From positions 1-6,625 of the forward strand of contig DAHZZC010000103.1 of assembly GCA_027435495.1 (NCBI GenBank): a stretch of 6,625 nucleotides of DNA, in the 5' to 3' direction. Below, one piece after another: positions 5,888 to 6,625 of the stretch. The notes under the pieces are model-generated. The model searched no databases. It was not told where the DNA came from and saw only the letters and a list, made by a program, of their open reading frames with translations. The position numbers were made by a program, and so were the translations under genes. The stretch's first letter is position 1. Each line of letters begins with the position of its first letter. The stretch comes from Planctomycetales bacterium. Its GTDB lineage: Bacteria; Planctomycetota; Planctomycetia; Isosphaerales; Isosphaeraceae.

Positions 5888-6625
5888 TCACCGTACTCGG
5901 CTCGGACCGGACTCAATGCGAAATTCAACGGCCACCGTCTCGCCGACGATCCTGCGCGTGATCGGACCGGTCTCATCCACCTCGAACGGTCGCGCGACGC
6001 TGTTGCCGGCGACGTCCTCTAACTCGGTCCCGACCACAAGTCGATACGTTCCGTTTTTCCAGGGCTGCTCCGGACGGAATCGCCAGGTCGTCTCACCCTT
6101 CACGACCTCGATCGAGCCGGCCACGGGGCGGTCCGAGGCGTCTCGGACGGCGATCAGACGGCCCAGCAAGGCCTGATCGAGCGGGTCGGGGAAGCGGACC
6201 TGTAAAGCATCGCGACGGCCCGCTTCAGGTGGCTGAATCTTCCACGTCTTCGGGTCGGGCGAGGTCTCGTCGGGAGGACCGGCGCGGAAGGCTTTTCGAA
6301 AGCCCGAGGCCAGCGGACGGCCCTCCGCATCAGGCCAGCCGGGATCGATCGCCAGGACGTACGACCGGCCCAATTGCAGGACCGGCCCGACCTCCTCGCG
6401 CGGCTTCAACCCCCGCTTGATCCGCCCCGGATCGATTAGAAGTGTGAACCGCCGACCGTCGGGCGACCAGAGTTCCTCCTCCAACTCCAGGAACGGGTCC
6501 GCGATGGGATGGCCCGACTCGTCGAGTAATCGAATGTGTCGATAGGCCGAGCCCCGACTCATCGGGGCCGTGAAGTGGATGTAGAACCTGAGCAAGTTCT
6601 CGGGGAGGACGTCGGGCGTTGGGTA
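5888..6625 (-). CDS. Ig-like domain extracytoplasmic protein, C-terminal part (N-terminus outside window)
   Basis: The frame is open to the window's right edge, so 245 C-terminal residues are seen. It starts YPTPDVLPENLLRFYIHFT and continues APMSRGSAYRHIRLLDESG, FLELEEELWSPDGRRFTLL, DPGRIKRGLKP and GRSYVLAIDPGWPDAEGRPL. Later come a TWKIQPPEAGRRDALQVRFP segment, LDQALLGRLIAV, TWRFRPEQPWKNGTYRLVVG and LEDVAGNSVARPFEVD. These last phrases are typical of SbsA-type Ig-like domains (an NGTYRL...LEDVAGN strand pair), with probably two such beta-sandwich domains. Similar proteins in planctomycetes are usually secreted or lipid-anchored, but the N-terminus that would show this is missing. No catalytic motif is seen. 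TTG at 6595 is an internal codon, not the start, because the conserved PENLLRFYIHF motif spans it. The gene ends with TGA at 5890-5888, 27 bp before the next gene on the same strand. Confidence 0.8.
   Translation of the reverse strand, partial: YPTPDVLPENLLRFYIHFTAPMSRGSAYRHIRLLDESGHPIADPFLELEEELWSPDGRRFTLLIDPGRIKRGLKPREEVGPVLQLGRSYVLAIDPGWPDAEGRPLASGFRKAFRAGPPDETSPDPKTWKIQPPEAGRRDALQVRFPDPLDQALLGRLIAVRDASDRPVAGSIEVVKGETTWRFRPEQPWKNGTYRLVVGTELEDVAGNSVARPFEVDETGPITRRIVGETVAVEFRIESGPSRVR

Overview
The window comes from a GC-rich bacterial chromosome. Gene style points to a planctomycete of the Isosphaeraceae/Gemmataceae kind: strong G/C bias at codon third positions, a DsbD-N-like tail coupled to a membrane SGNH hydrolase with a TPR, a stand-alone NusG-like factor, and a large extracytoplasmic protein of a type I associate with planctomycetes. 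The taxonomic call is inference from gene content; no rRNA or other marker is present.

Layout. (1) Bases 2-2169, + strand: the last 38 codons of a protein ending in a DsbD N-terminal-like thiol domain overlap, through ATGA, a membrane-anchored SGNH/GDSL hydrolase with a TPR insertion. The hydrolase frame lacks a stop where its recognisable sequence ends and runs about 400 nt antisense through the next gene. (2) Bases 1765-2334, - strand: a specialised NusG/RfaH-like elongation factor. (3) Divergent from it, after a short AT-rich spacer and a near-perfect Shine-Dalgarno, is truB (2445-3344, +), encoding tRNA pseudouridine-55 synthase. (4) Bases 3345-3717 hold no convincing gene. They carry an imperfect inverted-repeat element of about 150 bp with a 9-nt CTCTGTG-type periodicity, followed by a small perfect hairpin. 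(5) hflX (3718-5151, +) encodes a ribosome-associated GTPase. (6) A strong, probably bidirectional, terminator hairpin (5208-5266) separates hflX from a - strand pair: a partial Ig-like extracytoplasmic protein (running off the right edge to 5888) and, 27 bp downstream of it, a small unrecognised protein (5333-5860).

How they fit together. truB and hflX are translation housekeeping genes (tRNA modification and ribosome rescue/splitting). The NusG paralogue is a transcription elongation regulator of unknown target. The SGNH hydrolase and the Ig-like protein probably act at the membrane or outside it. I see no defence system, CRISPR array, integrase, transposase, rRNA or tRNA gene. The best second looks are the missing stop of the SGNH gene, the dispersed-repeat-like element behind truB, and the orphan NusG paralogue. 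I do not see strong evidence for an undescribed multi-gene system.
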